The notes under the pieces were generated by a model. The model searched no databases. It was given only the letters and a program-made list of their open reading frames with translations, and was not told the origin of the DNA. Shown here piece after piece: positions 33,474 to 42,055 of a stretch of DNA of 64,000 bases. This DNA is from Nisaea sp. Lineage in GTDB: Bacteria > Pseudomonadota > Alphaproteobacteria > Thalassobaculales > Thalassobaculaceae. The stretch spans positions 496,001-560,000 of the forward strand of contig NZ_JAXMNY010000001.1 in the NCBI RefSeq assembly GCF_034670185.1, given 5' to 3'. The translations under genes were made by a program, and so were the position numbers. Numbering within the stretch: the first letter of the stretch is position 1; the number at the start of each line of letters is the position of its first letter.

Positions 33474-34004
33474 ATGGGCATGGACGATAAGGTTGTGCAG
33501 TTTCCGGTGCCGGTCATCGTTGTTGCAATGTCCGACAATGGCGTAATCGGGGATGGCGAGAAGATGCCCTGGCACCTGCCGGCGGACCTGAAGCGGGTGA
33601 AGCGGATGACCATGGGGAAACCCCTGGTGATGGGCCGCAAGACCTTTCAGTCAATCGGCAAACCCCTGCCGGGCCGAACCAATATTGTCGTCACCCGTGA
33701 TCGTGGCTTCAAGGTCGAGGGCGTCGAGGTGGTGCATGATCTCGACGAGGCGCTGGACGTCGCCCGCCGTGTGGCGCTGACGGATGGTGTCGACGAGATT
33801 ATCGTCTTTGGCGGTGCCGAGATCTATCGCCAGGCCTTCGACAAGGTGAAGCGCCTGCATTTGACGGAAATCCACGTCGACGTGGAAGGTCAGACCCGCT
33901 TTCCCGATTTCGACCGGGCAGAGTGGCACGAGACGGAGCGGGAAGATCACCCGGCGGACGGCGATACGCCTGCGCACAGTTTTGTCACGCTGGAGCGGGG
34001 CTGA
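33474..34004 (+). CDS. folA: Dihydrofolate reductase
   Basis: FolA reduces dihydrofolate to tetrahydrofolate with NADPH. The 176-residue protein contains the active-site segment MPWHLPADLKR with the catalytic aspartate (about residue 38), the NADPH segment LVMGRKTFQSIGKPLPGR, and FGGAEIYRQAF. ATG 33474 or ATG 33480 may be the start. It is tightly linked to thyA and the following acetyltransferase, so the three probably form one operon. Confidence 0.96.
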   Translation: MGMDDKVVQFPVPVIVVAMSDNGVIGDGEKMPWHLPADLKRVKRMTMGKPLVMGRKTFQSIGKPLPGRTNIVVTRDRGFKVEGVEVVHDLDEALDVARRVALTDGVDEIIVFGGAEIYRQAFDKVKRLHLTEIHVDVEGQTRFPDFDRAEWHETEREDHPADGDTPAHSFVTLERG

Positions 34005-34007
34005 GAA

Positions 34008-34526
34008 ATGAACGACAGAGTGGTCAGCCTGCGCGCCATGGAGCCGGGTGACGCGGAGCGGGTGCTTGCGATCTATCAGGCCGGGATTGATACCGGCCAT
34101 GCAACTTTCGAAGCGCAGGCACCGGACTGGGCCGCGTTCGATGCGAAATATCTGTCCGAATGCCGGCTGGTGGCGCTTGCTGACAATGTTGTCGTCGGTT
34201 GGCTCGGCTTGACGCCGATTTCAAGCCGCGCAGTCTATCGCGGGGTCGCGGAGCACAGCATCTATATCGCGCCGGAGGCGCGCGGTATGGGGGTCGGGCG
34301 GATTCTGCTCGAAACGCTCATCAAGCAGTCCGAGCAGGCCGGGTTCTGGACCCTGCAAACCAGCATCTTCCCGGAAAACAAAGCCAGTATCCGGCTGCAT
34401 GAAGCCCATGGCTTCCGTATCCTCGGTACGCGTGAACGGATCGCGAAGATGACCTATGGCCCGATGGCAGGGCAATGGCGCGACACCACGATCATGGAGC
34501 GGCGCAGCGCCATTGCCGGTCTCTAA
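34008..34526 (+). CDS. GNAT acetyltransferase, phosphinothricin N-acetyltransferase-like
   Basis: This 172-residue GNAT enzyme has the acetyl-CoA loop in IYIAPEARGMGVGRILLETLI and the family end HEAHGFRILGTRERI. It resembles the Pat/Bar and YncA branch, which acetylates phosphinothricin, methionine sulfoximine or other amino acids. The early IYQAGIDTGHATFE matches that branch. It starts three bases after the folA stop. The true substrate is unknown. Confidence 0.88.
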   Translation: MNDRVVSLRAMEPGDAERVLAIYQAGIDTGHATFEAQAPDWAAFDAKYLSECRLVALADNVVVGWLGLTPISSRAVYRGVAEHSIYIAPEARGMGVGRILLETLIKQSEQAGFWTLQTSIFPENKASIRLHEAHGFRILGTRERIAKMTYGPMAGQWRDTTIMERRSAIAGL

Positions 34527-34534
34527 GTTAGCGC

Positions 34535-35689
34535 CTAGTTGAAGACGATGTTCGGAGCCGCCCGGCTCCCGGTGTCACCGCTGCCGATCTTGCTCCAGAC
34601 CTTCTCTGCAATTGCCTTGTAGGCAACTGAATGCGCGCTGTCCGGGGCCGAGACCACGATCGGGTTTCCGGCGTCCGAGGTCTCGCGGATATCCATGTGC
34701 AGCGGGACTTCGCCGAGGAAGTCGACACCGATCCGCTCCGCTTCGTCGCGGGCCCCGCCATGCCCGAAAATGTCTGAGCGTTCGCCGCAACTCGGGCAGA
34801 GGAAGTAGCTCATGTTCTCGATGATGCCGAGCACCGGCACATCGACTTTGCGGAACATGTTGAGGCCCTTGCGGGCATCCAGCAGGGCAATGTCCTGCGG
34901 TGTCGAGACGATCACCGCGCCGGCCAGCGGAACACGTTGGGACATGGTGAGCTGGGCATCGCCTGTGCCCGGCGGCATGTCGACGACGAGCACGTCAAGC
35001 TCGCCCCAGAGCACATCACGCAGCATCTGTTCCAGCGCGCTCATCACCATCGGGCCGCGCCAGATGGTCGGGGTGTCTTCCGGCACCAGGAAGCCGATCG
35101 ACATGCATTTGACGCCGAACCGCTCGAGCGGCTTCAGGATCTTGCCGTCATCCGTCGTCGGGCGGCCGGAAATACCCATCATGCGGGGCAGGGACGGGCC
35201 GTAAATGTCCGCATCCAGAATGCCGACGGTGAGGCCCGAGGCCTTCAGCGCGAGAGCGAGGTTGATGGCGGTGGTGGATTTTCCGACACCGCCCTTGCCC
35301 GAAGCAACGGCAATGATCGACTTGATACCGGGTACCAAGGTCTTTTGCGTATTTTGCGCCGGGCGGGACTGCGGGGCTCCTGCCGGGGCCTGTGCCTGCG
35401 CTTGAGCCGGCTGCGGGGCCTGCTGACCTTGGCCACCCGGATTGTGCGCCGTCAGCACGGCGGTGACAGAAAGGACTCCCGGAATTGTGTCCACGGCCTT
35501 CTCGGCGGCCTGACGCAGTGGCTCCAGCTGAGGGCCCCGCTTCGGGTCGACCTCGATAGCGAAGCCGACATTGCCATCTTTCACGACAAGGCCGCTCACC
35601 ATGCCTAGTGAGACGATGTCCTGCCCCTTGTCAGGGTCTTCTACAGCCTTCAGGGCTGCCAGGATCTGATCTTCGGTTACCCGTGCCAT
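34535..35689 (-). CDS. apbC: Mrp/ApbC-type iron-sulfur cluster carrier ATPase
   Basis: This 384-residue P-loop protein moves 4Fe-4S clusters to target proteins. The N-terminal MIP18-like domain (about residues 1-85) is followed by a Pro/Ala/Gln-rich linker, a deviant P-loop GKGGVGKST (about residues 131-139), and a CPSC cluster-binding motif near LCPSCGERSDIFG. ATG 35689 follows GGAG. It converges on the GNAT gene and is divergent from hflK. Confidence 0.93.
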   Translation of the reverse strand: MARVTEDQILAALKAVEDPDKGQDIVSLGMVSGLVVKDGNVGFAIEVDPKRGPQLEPLRQAAEKAVDTIPGVLSVTAVLTAHNPGGQGQQAPQPAQAQAQAPAGAPQSRPAQNTQKTLVPGIKSIIAVASGKGGVGKSTTAINLALALKASGLTVGILDADIYGPSLPRMMGISGRPTTDDGKILKPLERFGVKCMSIGFLVPEDTPTIWRGPMVMSALEQMLRDVLWGELDVLVVDMPPGTGDAQLTMSQRVPLAGAVIVSTPQDIALLDARKGLNMFRKVDVPVLGIIENMSYFLCPSCGERSDIFGHGGARDEAERIGVDFLGEVPLHMDIRETSDAGNPIVVSAPDSAHSVAYKAIAEKVWSKIGSGDTGSRAAPNIVFN

Positions 35690-35830
35690 GCTTGATTTCT
35701 CCGGCTTTTGGCCAATATGCGGTTGCACTGTATTGTCGTGCGCAAGCAGATATACGCTTCCCCTATTCCTTTGCAACAGGTGGGGCATCTGCTAAGAGCG
35801 ACGAGCGCTTTATGATGAGGGGAAACATAG

Positions 35831-37009
35831 ATGCCTTGGAGTAATCAAGGTGGTGGTGGCGGCGGCGGTCCTTGGGGCGGCGGCGGTGGTAACGGGTCTG
35901 GCGGCGGCAGCGGCGGTGGCGGTAAGTCCCCGTGGGGTGGTCGCGGGCCAGGCGGAGGCGGTCAGCAGCCGCCTGACATTGACGAGGTGATCCGTCAGGG
36001 TCAGGAACGGCTGAAGCGCTTTTTGCCGCGCGGCATGGGCGGGCCGACGGGAGTTACACTGGTCGTCATCGGCCTTCTGGCTCTTTGGCTGTTTTCCGGA
36101 CTTTATCGGGTGCAACCGAACGAACAGGGCATCGAGCTTGTGTTTGGCCGCTATACCGGTGTGCCGACGGAGCCTGGTTTGCACTGGAATTATCCGGCTC
36201 CGATCGGAGGTGTGATCCGGCCTGACGTGACCCGCGAAAACCGGGTCGAAATCGGTTATCGCAGTTCTGGCGACGGCTCCGGCCGCAGCTCGGTTCAGCG
36301 CGACGTGCCGGAAGAGAGCCAGATGATTACCGGCGATGAAAACATCGTCGATATCGATTTCGTCGTGTTCTGGCGGATCGCCGAAGCCGGCGACTTCCTG
36401 TTCAATCTGCAGGATCCCGAGGAAACCGTGAAAATGGCGGCGGAATCGGCCATGCGCGACGCCATCGGCAAGCGGCCGATCCAGGTCGCTCTGACCGAAG
36501 GTCGTCAGCTGATCGAAAGCACGGTGCAGGAAGATCTGCAGAACTTGCTGACTGAATACGGTGCCGGCGTTTCTGTGCGGCAGGTTCAGCTGCTGGCGGT
36601 CGATCCGCCGAAGCAGGTGATCGATGCCTTCAACGAAGTGCAGCGTGCCCGTCAGGATAAGGACCGGCTGAAGAACGAAGCCGAGACTTTCCGCAATGAC
36701 GTGGTTCCGCGGGCTCGCGGTGAAGCGGCGCAGATGATCGAAGAGGCGGACGCTTTCCGTCAGGAAGTCACCAACCGCGCTATCGGTGACGCGGACCGTT
36801 TCGAGTCGGTCTACAAGGCCTATTCGGCTGCCAAGGAGGTCACCCAGAAGCGTATCTATCTGGAGACCATGGAAGAGGTCCTCGGAAACGTGAACAAGAT
36901 CATCATCGACAGCGCGGACGGTGGCTCCGGCGTGGTGCCTTATCTGCCTCTGCCTGAAGTGCAGAAACAGATGCAGAAGAACAGTACGACCTCGGGAGGC
37001 ACGCAATGA
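35831..37009 (+). CDS. hflK: HflK, membrane protease modulator
   Basis: HflK forms with HflC a large SPFH-domain cage around FtsH in the inner membrane and limits its proteolysis. The 392-residue protein has a very glycine-rich N-terminus (about residues 5-48), one membrane helix (about residues 77-95), an SPFH domain and a charged coiled coil. ATG 35831 follows GAGGGGAAA. The stop overlaps the start of hflC by four bases. Confidence 0.95.
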   Translation: MPWSNQGGGGGGGPWGGGGGNGSGGGSGGGGKSPWGGRGPGGGGQQPPDIDEVIRQGQERLKRFLPRGMGGPTGVTLVVIGLLALWLFSGLYRVQPNEQGIELVFGRYTGVPTEPGLHWNYPAPIGGVIRPDVTRENRVEIGYRSSGDGSGRSSVQRDVPEESQMITGDENIVDIDFVVFWRIAEAGDFLFNLQDPEETVKMAAESAMRDAIGKRPIQVALTEGRQLIESTVQEDLQNLLTEYGAGVSVRQVQLLAVDPPKQVIDAFNEVQRARQDKDRLKNEAETFRNDVVPRARGEAAQMIEEADAFRQEVTNRAIGDADRFESVYKAYSAAKEVTQKRIYLETMEEVLGNVNKIIIDSADGGSGVVPYLPLPEVQKQMQKNSTTSGGTQ

Positions 37010-37881
37010 ATAAGGGCCTCGCAGTCTTAGGCGTCCTGGTACTGGGCGCCGGGTTTGTCGCTTTCACGTCGCTTTTCGTCGTGCCGCAGGTTCAGCAGGC
37101 CATTGTCCTGCAGTTCGGTGCACCGATCGAAGCGGTCAAGGATCCTGGCCTGAAGGTCAAGTTGCCTTGGCAGAACGTGGTCTATTACGACAAGCGCGTG
37201 CTGGATCTCGATCCGCCGAAGCAGCAGGTCATCCTGTCTGACCAGAAGCGTCTCGACGTGGATTCCTACGCACGCTTCAAGATCGTTGACCCGTTGCTGT
37301 TCTTCCAGACCGTGAAGGATGAGATGGGCGCCCGTTCGCGTTTGAGCCCGATCATCAACTCCGCACTGCGTCGTGTGCTTGGTAACGAAACGCTGCTGAG
37401 CATTCTCTCGGATCAGCGGATCTCGATCATGGCCAGTATTCGCCAGCAGGCGAATGACGGTGCCCGGCCGCTCGGTATGGAGCTGGTCGAGGTGCGAATT
37501 CGCCGTGCGGATTATCCGGAAGAAACCAGCCTCAACATTTACAACCGGATGAAGTCCGAGCGTGAACGAGAGGCCAAGGAATTCCGGGCACAGGGTCAGG
37601 AAGAAGCGCAGAAGATCCGCGCCGATGCCGACAAGCAGCGTGTCGTGATCGTCGCTGAAGCCAAGAAGCAGTCCGAAATCCTGCGTGGTCAGGGCGACGC
37701 TGAAGCGATCCGTATTTATGCGAAAGCGTTCGGCAAGGATCCGGAATTCTTCGCTTTCTACCGGTCGATGCAGGCCTATCGGAAGGCGATGACCGGCGGC
37801 GATACGACGATGGTACTGTCCCCGGATAGCGACTTCTTCAAATTCTTCAAGAACATCGAAGGCGCGCCGGCTCCGCAATAG
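37006..37881 (+). CDS. hflC: HflC, membrane protease modulator
   Basis: This is the 291-residue partner of HflK: an N-terminal membrane helix (about residues 5-28), an SPFH domain with RVLDLDPPKQQVILSDQKRL, and a long coiled coil (SEREREAKEFRAQGQEEAQ). It follows hflK with an ATGA overlap, the usual coupling that keeps the two subunits equal. Confidence 0.95.
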   Translation: MNKGLAVLGVLVLGAGFVAFTSLFVVPQVQQAIVLQFGAPIEAVKDPGLKVKLPWQNVVYYDKRVLDLDPPKQQVILSDQKRLDVDSYARFKIVDPLLFFQTVKDEMGARSRLSPIINSALRRVLGNETLLSILSDQRISIMASIRQQANDGARPLGMELVEVRIRRADYPEETSLNIYNRMKSEREREAKEFRAQGQEEAQKIRADADKQRVVIVAEAKKQSEILRGQGDAEAIRIYAKAFGKDPEFFAFYRSMQAYRKAMTGGDTTMVLSPDSDFFKFFKNIEGAPAPQ

Positions 37882-37920
37882 CGGAGCCGACGCGGCTCGG
37901 AAACAGACGAGGGCAGTGCC

Positions 37921-38109
37921 GTGACGGATTTCCTGACGGCGCTCGCCCTCGTTTTTTTTATCGAAGGCTGTCTTTACGTACTGATGCCGGGCCGAATGAA
38001 GGCAATGATGCGGATGGCGCTGGAGCTGGATGAAGGCGTGCTGCGGCGCGTTGGCCTCGCGGCGATGGTCCTCGGCTTCGTGCTTGCCTGGTTTTTGCGC
38101 GCCGTTTAA
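37921..38109 (+). CDS. DUF2065 small membrane protein
   Basis: This 62-residue protein has two membrane segments (LALVFFIEGCLYVLM and VGLAAMVLGFVLAWFL) and the DUF2065 core of YjeT-like proteins. Such genes commonly follow hflC. The start is GTG 37921. The role is unknown; a small partner of the HflKC complex is only a guess from position. Confidence 0.82.
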   Translation: MTDFLTALALVFFIEGCLYVLMPGRMKAMMRMALELDEGVLRRVGLAAMVLGFVLAWFLRAV

Positions 38110-38387
38110 GGCGTTCGCTGCTTCCCGGAGAGGGAGGGGATGGCAATTGCCCCAATTCAGACACAGTTGCTCGATCCTCACCACATTGCCGCCACACACG
38201 GTCGCTATACCTGACATTATTGAGGGGCAGCGTTGAAAGCCGTTCGATCGTCCCTACCTTTGTTGGCGTATAAAGCGGGGCGAAAAGATTTACTTCTGTT
38301 GACGGGCCAAAGGTCCGCCGCTTCCGGGCCGGGATAGAGTCCCGATACCCAAAATAGATACAAGCTTTGCCAAGGAGCGTTCAAACT

Positions 38388-39887
38388 ATGACAGGCGTCC
38401 CCACGGAAATCTCACACTCGGTCAGCCGAAGCCTGAGGAACGGTTTGGTGGCCGGTTTCATGGCGGTTGCCGTGGCCGTGCCGGTGTTTATGCCGGTAAA
38501 CCCTGCGATTGCCAGGGCTGCGCCGGAGACCTTTGCCGATCTTGCGGAGAAGTTGCTTCCGGCCGTGGTCAACATCTCGACGACGCAGACCATTACAGCA
38601 TCAAGCGATGATCGCGCATTACCGCCAGGCACGCCGTTCGAGGAATTCTTCAAGGAATTCGAGGACCGGATGCGTCCGAACGGTGAGCCGCGCTCCCGTC
38701 GGGCACAGTCCCTCGGTTCCGGATTCATTGTCGACAAGGCTGGCTATGTGGTGACCAACAACCATGTCATCCGCGACGCGGACGAAATCGTGGTCCGCAT
38801 GCAGGACGATAGGGAGTTCGAGGCGACTCTGGTCGGCACCGATCCGAAAACAGACATTGCCGTGCTGAAGTTCGATCCGCGTGAGGTTGATCTGCCGGTG
38901 GTGAAATTCGGCAACTCGGACAAGATGCGTGTCGGCGACTGGGTTGTCGCTATCGGTAACCCGTTTGGTCTCGGCGGAACAGTCACGGCTGGGATCGTTT
39001 CGGCCCGGGGCCGCGATATCGGGCAGGGCCCGTATGATGACTTCATCCAGACGGATGCAGCCATCAACAAGGGTAATTCCGGTGGCCCGCTGTTCAATAT
39101 CGATGGCGAGGTGATCGGTGTGAACACCGTGATCTTCTCTCAATCGGGTGGTTCGGTTGGCATCGGCTTCGCGGTTTCCGCGGCGTTGGCCGACCCTGTC
39201 GTCAAGCAGCTGCGTGAATTCGGTCGGACCCGTCGTGGCTGGCTCGGAGTGCGGATCCAGGAAGTGACGGATGAAGTTGCCGAAAGCTTGTCTCTCGACA
39301 GTGCACGTGGCGCTCTCGTCGCTCATGTCAACGACAAGGGCCCGGCGAAGTCGGCGGGTATCCGCGCTGGCGACGTGATCCTGAAGTTCAACAAACGTGA
39401 CGTCGACTCAATGCGTGAGCTGCCGAAGATCGTCGCCCAGACGCCGATCGGCAAGGACGTGCCGGTAGAACTCTGGCGTGGAGGCAAGCTGGTCAAGGTC
39501 ACCGCGAATATCGGTGAGCTTGAGGAAGCCGAGAAAAAAGCCCTGCTTACCAGTGGTGGTCCGCAGCCGGAGCCGGCTAAACCTGACCGTGTTGAGTCGC
39601 TGGGCCTTGAATTGTCAGCGATCAGCGACGACATGCGGGGTAAGTTCTCTCTTGGAGACGATGCCAAGGGCGTAGTGGTCACGGATGTTGACCCGAATGG
39701 CCCGTCGGCCCGCGATCTGCGGGTAGGCGATGTGATCGTCGAGGTGCAGCAGACGCCTGTGATGTCACCGTCCAGCGTCCAGAAGGGTATCGCGAAAGCC
39801 AAGGACGCTGGCAAGAAGTCGGTTCTACTTACCGTCAATCGCGGTGGTGAAATGAGGTTTGTCGCACTCCGCATTACTGAGGGCTAA
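38388..39887 (+). CDS. degP: Do/DegP-type periplasmic serine protease
   Basis: This 499-residue HtrA-type protease degrades or refolds damaged envelope proteins. A signal segment lies near residues 20-45. The catalytic triad is His126 (TNNHVI), Asp156 (TDIAVL) and Ser231 (GNSGGPLFN). Two PDZ domains follow (about residues 280-370 and 410-495). ATG 38388 has AAGGAG at the right distance; the upstream TTG frame start is not needed. It lies behind the hflKC cluster. Confidence 0.95.
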   Translation: MTGVPTEISHSVSRSLRNGLVAGFMAVAVAVPVFMPVNPAIARAAPETFADLAEKLLPAVVNISTTQTITASSDDRALPPGTPFEEFFKEFEDRMRPNGEPRSRRAQSLGSGFIVDKAGYVVTNNHVIRDADEIVVRMQDDREFEATLVGTDPKTDIAVLKFDPREVDLPVVKFGNSDKMRVGDWVVAIGNPFGLGGTVTAGIVSARGRDIGQGPYDDFIQTDAAINKGNSGGPLFNIDGEVIGVNTVIFSQSGGSVGIGFAVSAALADPVVKQLREFGRTRRGWLGVRIQEVTDEVAESLSLDSARGALVAHVNDKGPAKSAGIRAGDVILKFNKRDVDSMRELPKIVAQTPIGKDVPVELWRGGKLVKVTANIGELEEAEKKALLTSGGPQPEPAKPDRVESLGLELSAISDDMRGKFSLGDDAKGVVVTDVDPNGPSARDLRVGDVIVEVQQTPVMSPSSVQKGIAKAKDAGKKSVLLTVNRGGEMRFVALRITEG

Positions 39888-39930
39888 TTCTCCCCCGCCC
39901 CCCCAGGCAGCCCTAGCGGGTGCGACGCGC

Positions 39931-39963
39931 GGCGCCGGTCGAAAGACCGGCGCCGTTGTTTTT
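39931..39963 (+). terminator. Rho-independent terminator of degP
   Basis: A perfect 10 bp stem (GGCGCCGGTC, GAAA tetraloop, GACCGGCGCC; 39931-39954) is followed by GTTGTTTTT, 44 bases past the degP stop. It may also serve the convergent serB gene in part. Confidence 0.88.
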
Positions 39964-39971
39964 AGCGCCGT

Positions 39972-40868
39972 TCAATCGGCAAAATCGGATCGCTTGTATC
40001 CTTGCAGGTGGAGCAGCGCACTAAGGTCTCCGTGATCGATCCGGAAACCTGCCGCCTCGCGGACGGCCGGTTTGCCACGGAAAGCGACACCCATGCCCGC
40101 GGCCTGCAACATGGCCAGATCGTTCGCCCCGTCGCCGACAGTGACGGCGTTGGCCGGACCAATGCCGAGTTCGGCGCAGAATTCGTTGAGGGCAACGAGT
40201 TTCGCATCCCGTCCCAGGATCGGCTCGCCGACGGTCCCGGTAAAACTGCCATTGGCGACGTTCAGCGTGTTGGCACGGTCGGTATGGAAACCCAGCCGCT
40301 CGCGCACCGGGCCAGTCAGCGATGTGAAGCCGCCGGAGACAAGGGCGGTATAGGCTCCGTCGCGCCGCATGGTGGCAACAAGGGCCTGTGCCCCCGGAGT
40401 GATCTCGACCTCGGCCAAGAGGCGGTCAAGCAGGCTGGAGGGATGCCCCGCCAACATCGCGACCCGTTCCTTCAGGGCTTCCTCAAAATCGAGCTCACCG
40501 CGCATGGCACGAAAGGTGATCGGGGCGATCTTGTCGCCGATCCCGGCATAGGCAGCGAGATCATCGAGGGATTCGGAGGTGATGACTGTGGAATCCATAT
40601 CGGCGATGAGCAGCTTCTTCCGACGGTCCGAAGCGCTCTGCAGGTTCACGTCCACATCGATCCCGGAAAGGGCCTCTTGCAGAGTTGCTGTCAGGTCGGC
40701 CGGCATGGCGCCGTCGAACGGAAGATCAGCGGCTGCGTCGGGATCGAGCCAGTCGATTACGCCGATTGTCAGACCGCCATCGCGCAAGGCCGTCTCTACT
40801 ATGGAGACGACGGCGCTGTCGATTGCTGGGGCGGCCGGATTTGACGTCAGAGTGAGGACATATTGCAT
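39972..40868 (-). CDS. serB: Phosphoserine phosphatase
   Basis: SerB removes phosphate from phosphoserine, the last step of serine synthesis. The 298-residue HAD enzyme has an N-terminal extension of about 80 residues, then DMDSTVI with the nucleophile and acid aspartates (Asp90 and Asp92), LVSGGFT, and GDGANDLAML. It completes the pathway begun by serC and serA elsewhere in the window. The miaA gene starts divergently close by. Confidence 0.95.
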   Translation of the reverse strand: MQYVLTLTSNPAAPAIDSAVVSIVETALRDGGLTIGVIDWLDPDAAADLPFDGAMPADLTATLQEALSGIDVDVNLQSASDRRKKLLIADMDSTVITSESLDDLAAYAGIGDKIAPITFRAMRGELDFEEALKERVAMLAGHPSSLLDRLLAEVEITPGAQALVATMRRDGAYTALVSGGFTSLTGPVRERLGFHTDRANTLNVANGSFTGTVGEPILGRDAKLVALNEFCAELGIGPANAVTVGDGANDLAMLQAAGMGVAFRGKPAVREAAGFRIDHGDLSALLHLQGYKRSDFAD

Positions 40869-40920
40869 GGGCCCGGCTTATCGCGTAATCGCCATGGGCA
40901 TGTCCAGCGAAGTTTCAGAT

Positions 40921-41892
40921 ATGGAAGACGGCCCCGGCACAATCCGGGACGGTGCGATCCGGGCCATTGTCATCGGCGGTCCGACCGCGAGCGGTAAATC
41001 TGCGCTCGCCGTCGATCTCGCCGCGGAGTTGGGCGGGACTGTCATCAATGCGGATTCGATGCAGGTTTACCGGGAGTTGGACATCATCACCGCCCGGCCC
41101 GATCCGGTCGATCTGGAGCGGGCGCCGCATCGGCTCTACGGATTTCTTGGCGCGGCAGAAGTCTGCTCGGCTGCACTCTGGCGCGACCATGCCCTTGCCG
41201 AAATCCACGAAGCCGCGCAGGCGGGTAGGGTGCCGATCCTCTGCGGCGGTACCGGACTCTATCTGCGCGCCCTGACACACGGTCTTTCCGAAATGCCCGA
41301 GGTCTCACCCGCCGTGCGGACCGAGGCGCGTGCGCTTCATGCTGAGATCGGTGGGGCAGCACTCCGGCAAAGGCTGGCGGAGGGGGACCCTGTACTGGCT
41401 GCGCGCCTGCACGATGGTGACAGCCAGCGGCTGATCCGGGCCTGGGAAGTGCTGCAGGAAACGGGGCAGCCGCTTTCCGCCTGGCAGGAGCGCGCGGCGG
41501 AACCGCCGGAAGGCATCGACTTCTTCACTGTCACACTGTTGCCGGAACGTGCGTCTTTGTATCGCAGTTGCGATGGACGCTTCGAAAAAATGCTGGAGCG
41601 CGGCGCATTAGAGGAGGTGGAGGCTCTGATGGCGTTCGATCTCGATCCTGCCTTGCCAGCTATGAAGGCTTTGGGTGTTCCGCAACTGATTGAATTTATT
41701 AAGGGAAAGTCGTCTCGTGAGGAATGCATTCGGATCGCGCAACGGGACACGCGGCGCTATGCGAAACGTCAAATGACATGGTTCCGTAATCAGGTTCATG
41801 CAAATTTGACCCTGCACGAGCAATATTCGGAAAGATCGGATGAAAAAATCTTTAATAATATTCGTCAGTTTCTGTTGACCGGTCATAGCTGA
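40921..41892 (+). CDS. miaA: tRNA dimethylallyltransferase
   Basis: MiaA adds a dimethylallyl group to A37 of tRNAs that read UNN codons. The 323-residue protein has the P-loop GGPTASGKS near residues 19-27, the conserved INADSMQVYREL, CGGTGLYLRAL, and the end RYAKRQMTWFRNQ. The start is uncertain: ATG 40921 has a weak GAAG site, and in-frame ATGs lie at 40894 and 40867. It is divergent from serB, and no hfq follows. Confidence 0.94.
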   Translation: MEDGPGTIRDGAIRAIVIGGPTASGKSALAVDLAAELGGTVINADSMQVYRELDIITARPDPVDLERAPHRLYGFLGAAEVCSAALWRDHALAEIHEAAQAGRVPILCGGTGLYLRALTHGLSEMPEVSPAVRTEARALHAEIGGAALRQRLAEGDPVLAARLHDGDSQRLIRAWEVLQETGQPLSAWQERAAEPPEGIDFFTVTLLPERASLYRSCDGRFEKMLERGALEEVEALMAFDLDPALPAMKALGVPQLIEFIKGKSSREECIRIAQRDTRRYAKRQMTWFRNQVHANLTLHEQYSERSDEKIFNNIRQFLLTGHS

Positions 41893-41911
41893 CGGTCTAG
41901 GTTCCGGCCCG

Positions 41912-41940
41912 TCGCGACGCCTTTGGTGTCGCGATATTTG
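41912..41940 (+). terminator. Possible terminator of miaA
   Basis: A hairpin with arms TCGCGACGCC and GGTGTCGCGA and a TTT loop (41912-41934) is followed by TATTTG. The T stretch is poor, so efficiency may be low. Confidence 0.5.
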
Positions 41941-42055
41941 TCTGAGTTTCTGTTGATCTTACTGATTTGACAGAATTTTATCTGATCAATCCCGCCCGGT
42001 GGCGGGCGCGGTTTATACCGCAACTGCGAATGTGATTTGAGAGAGGAACGGTAAA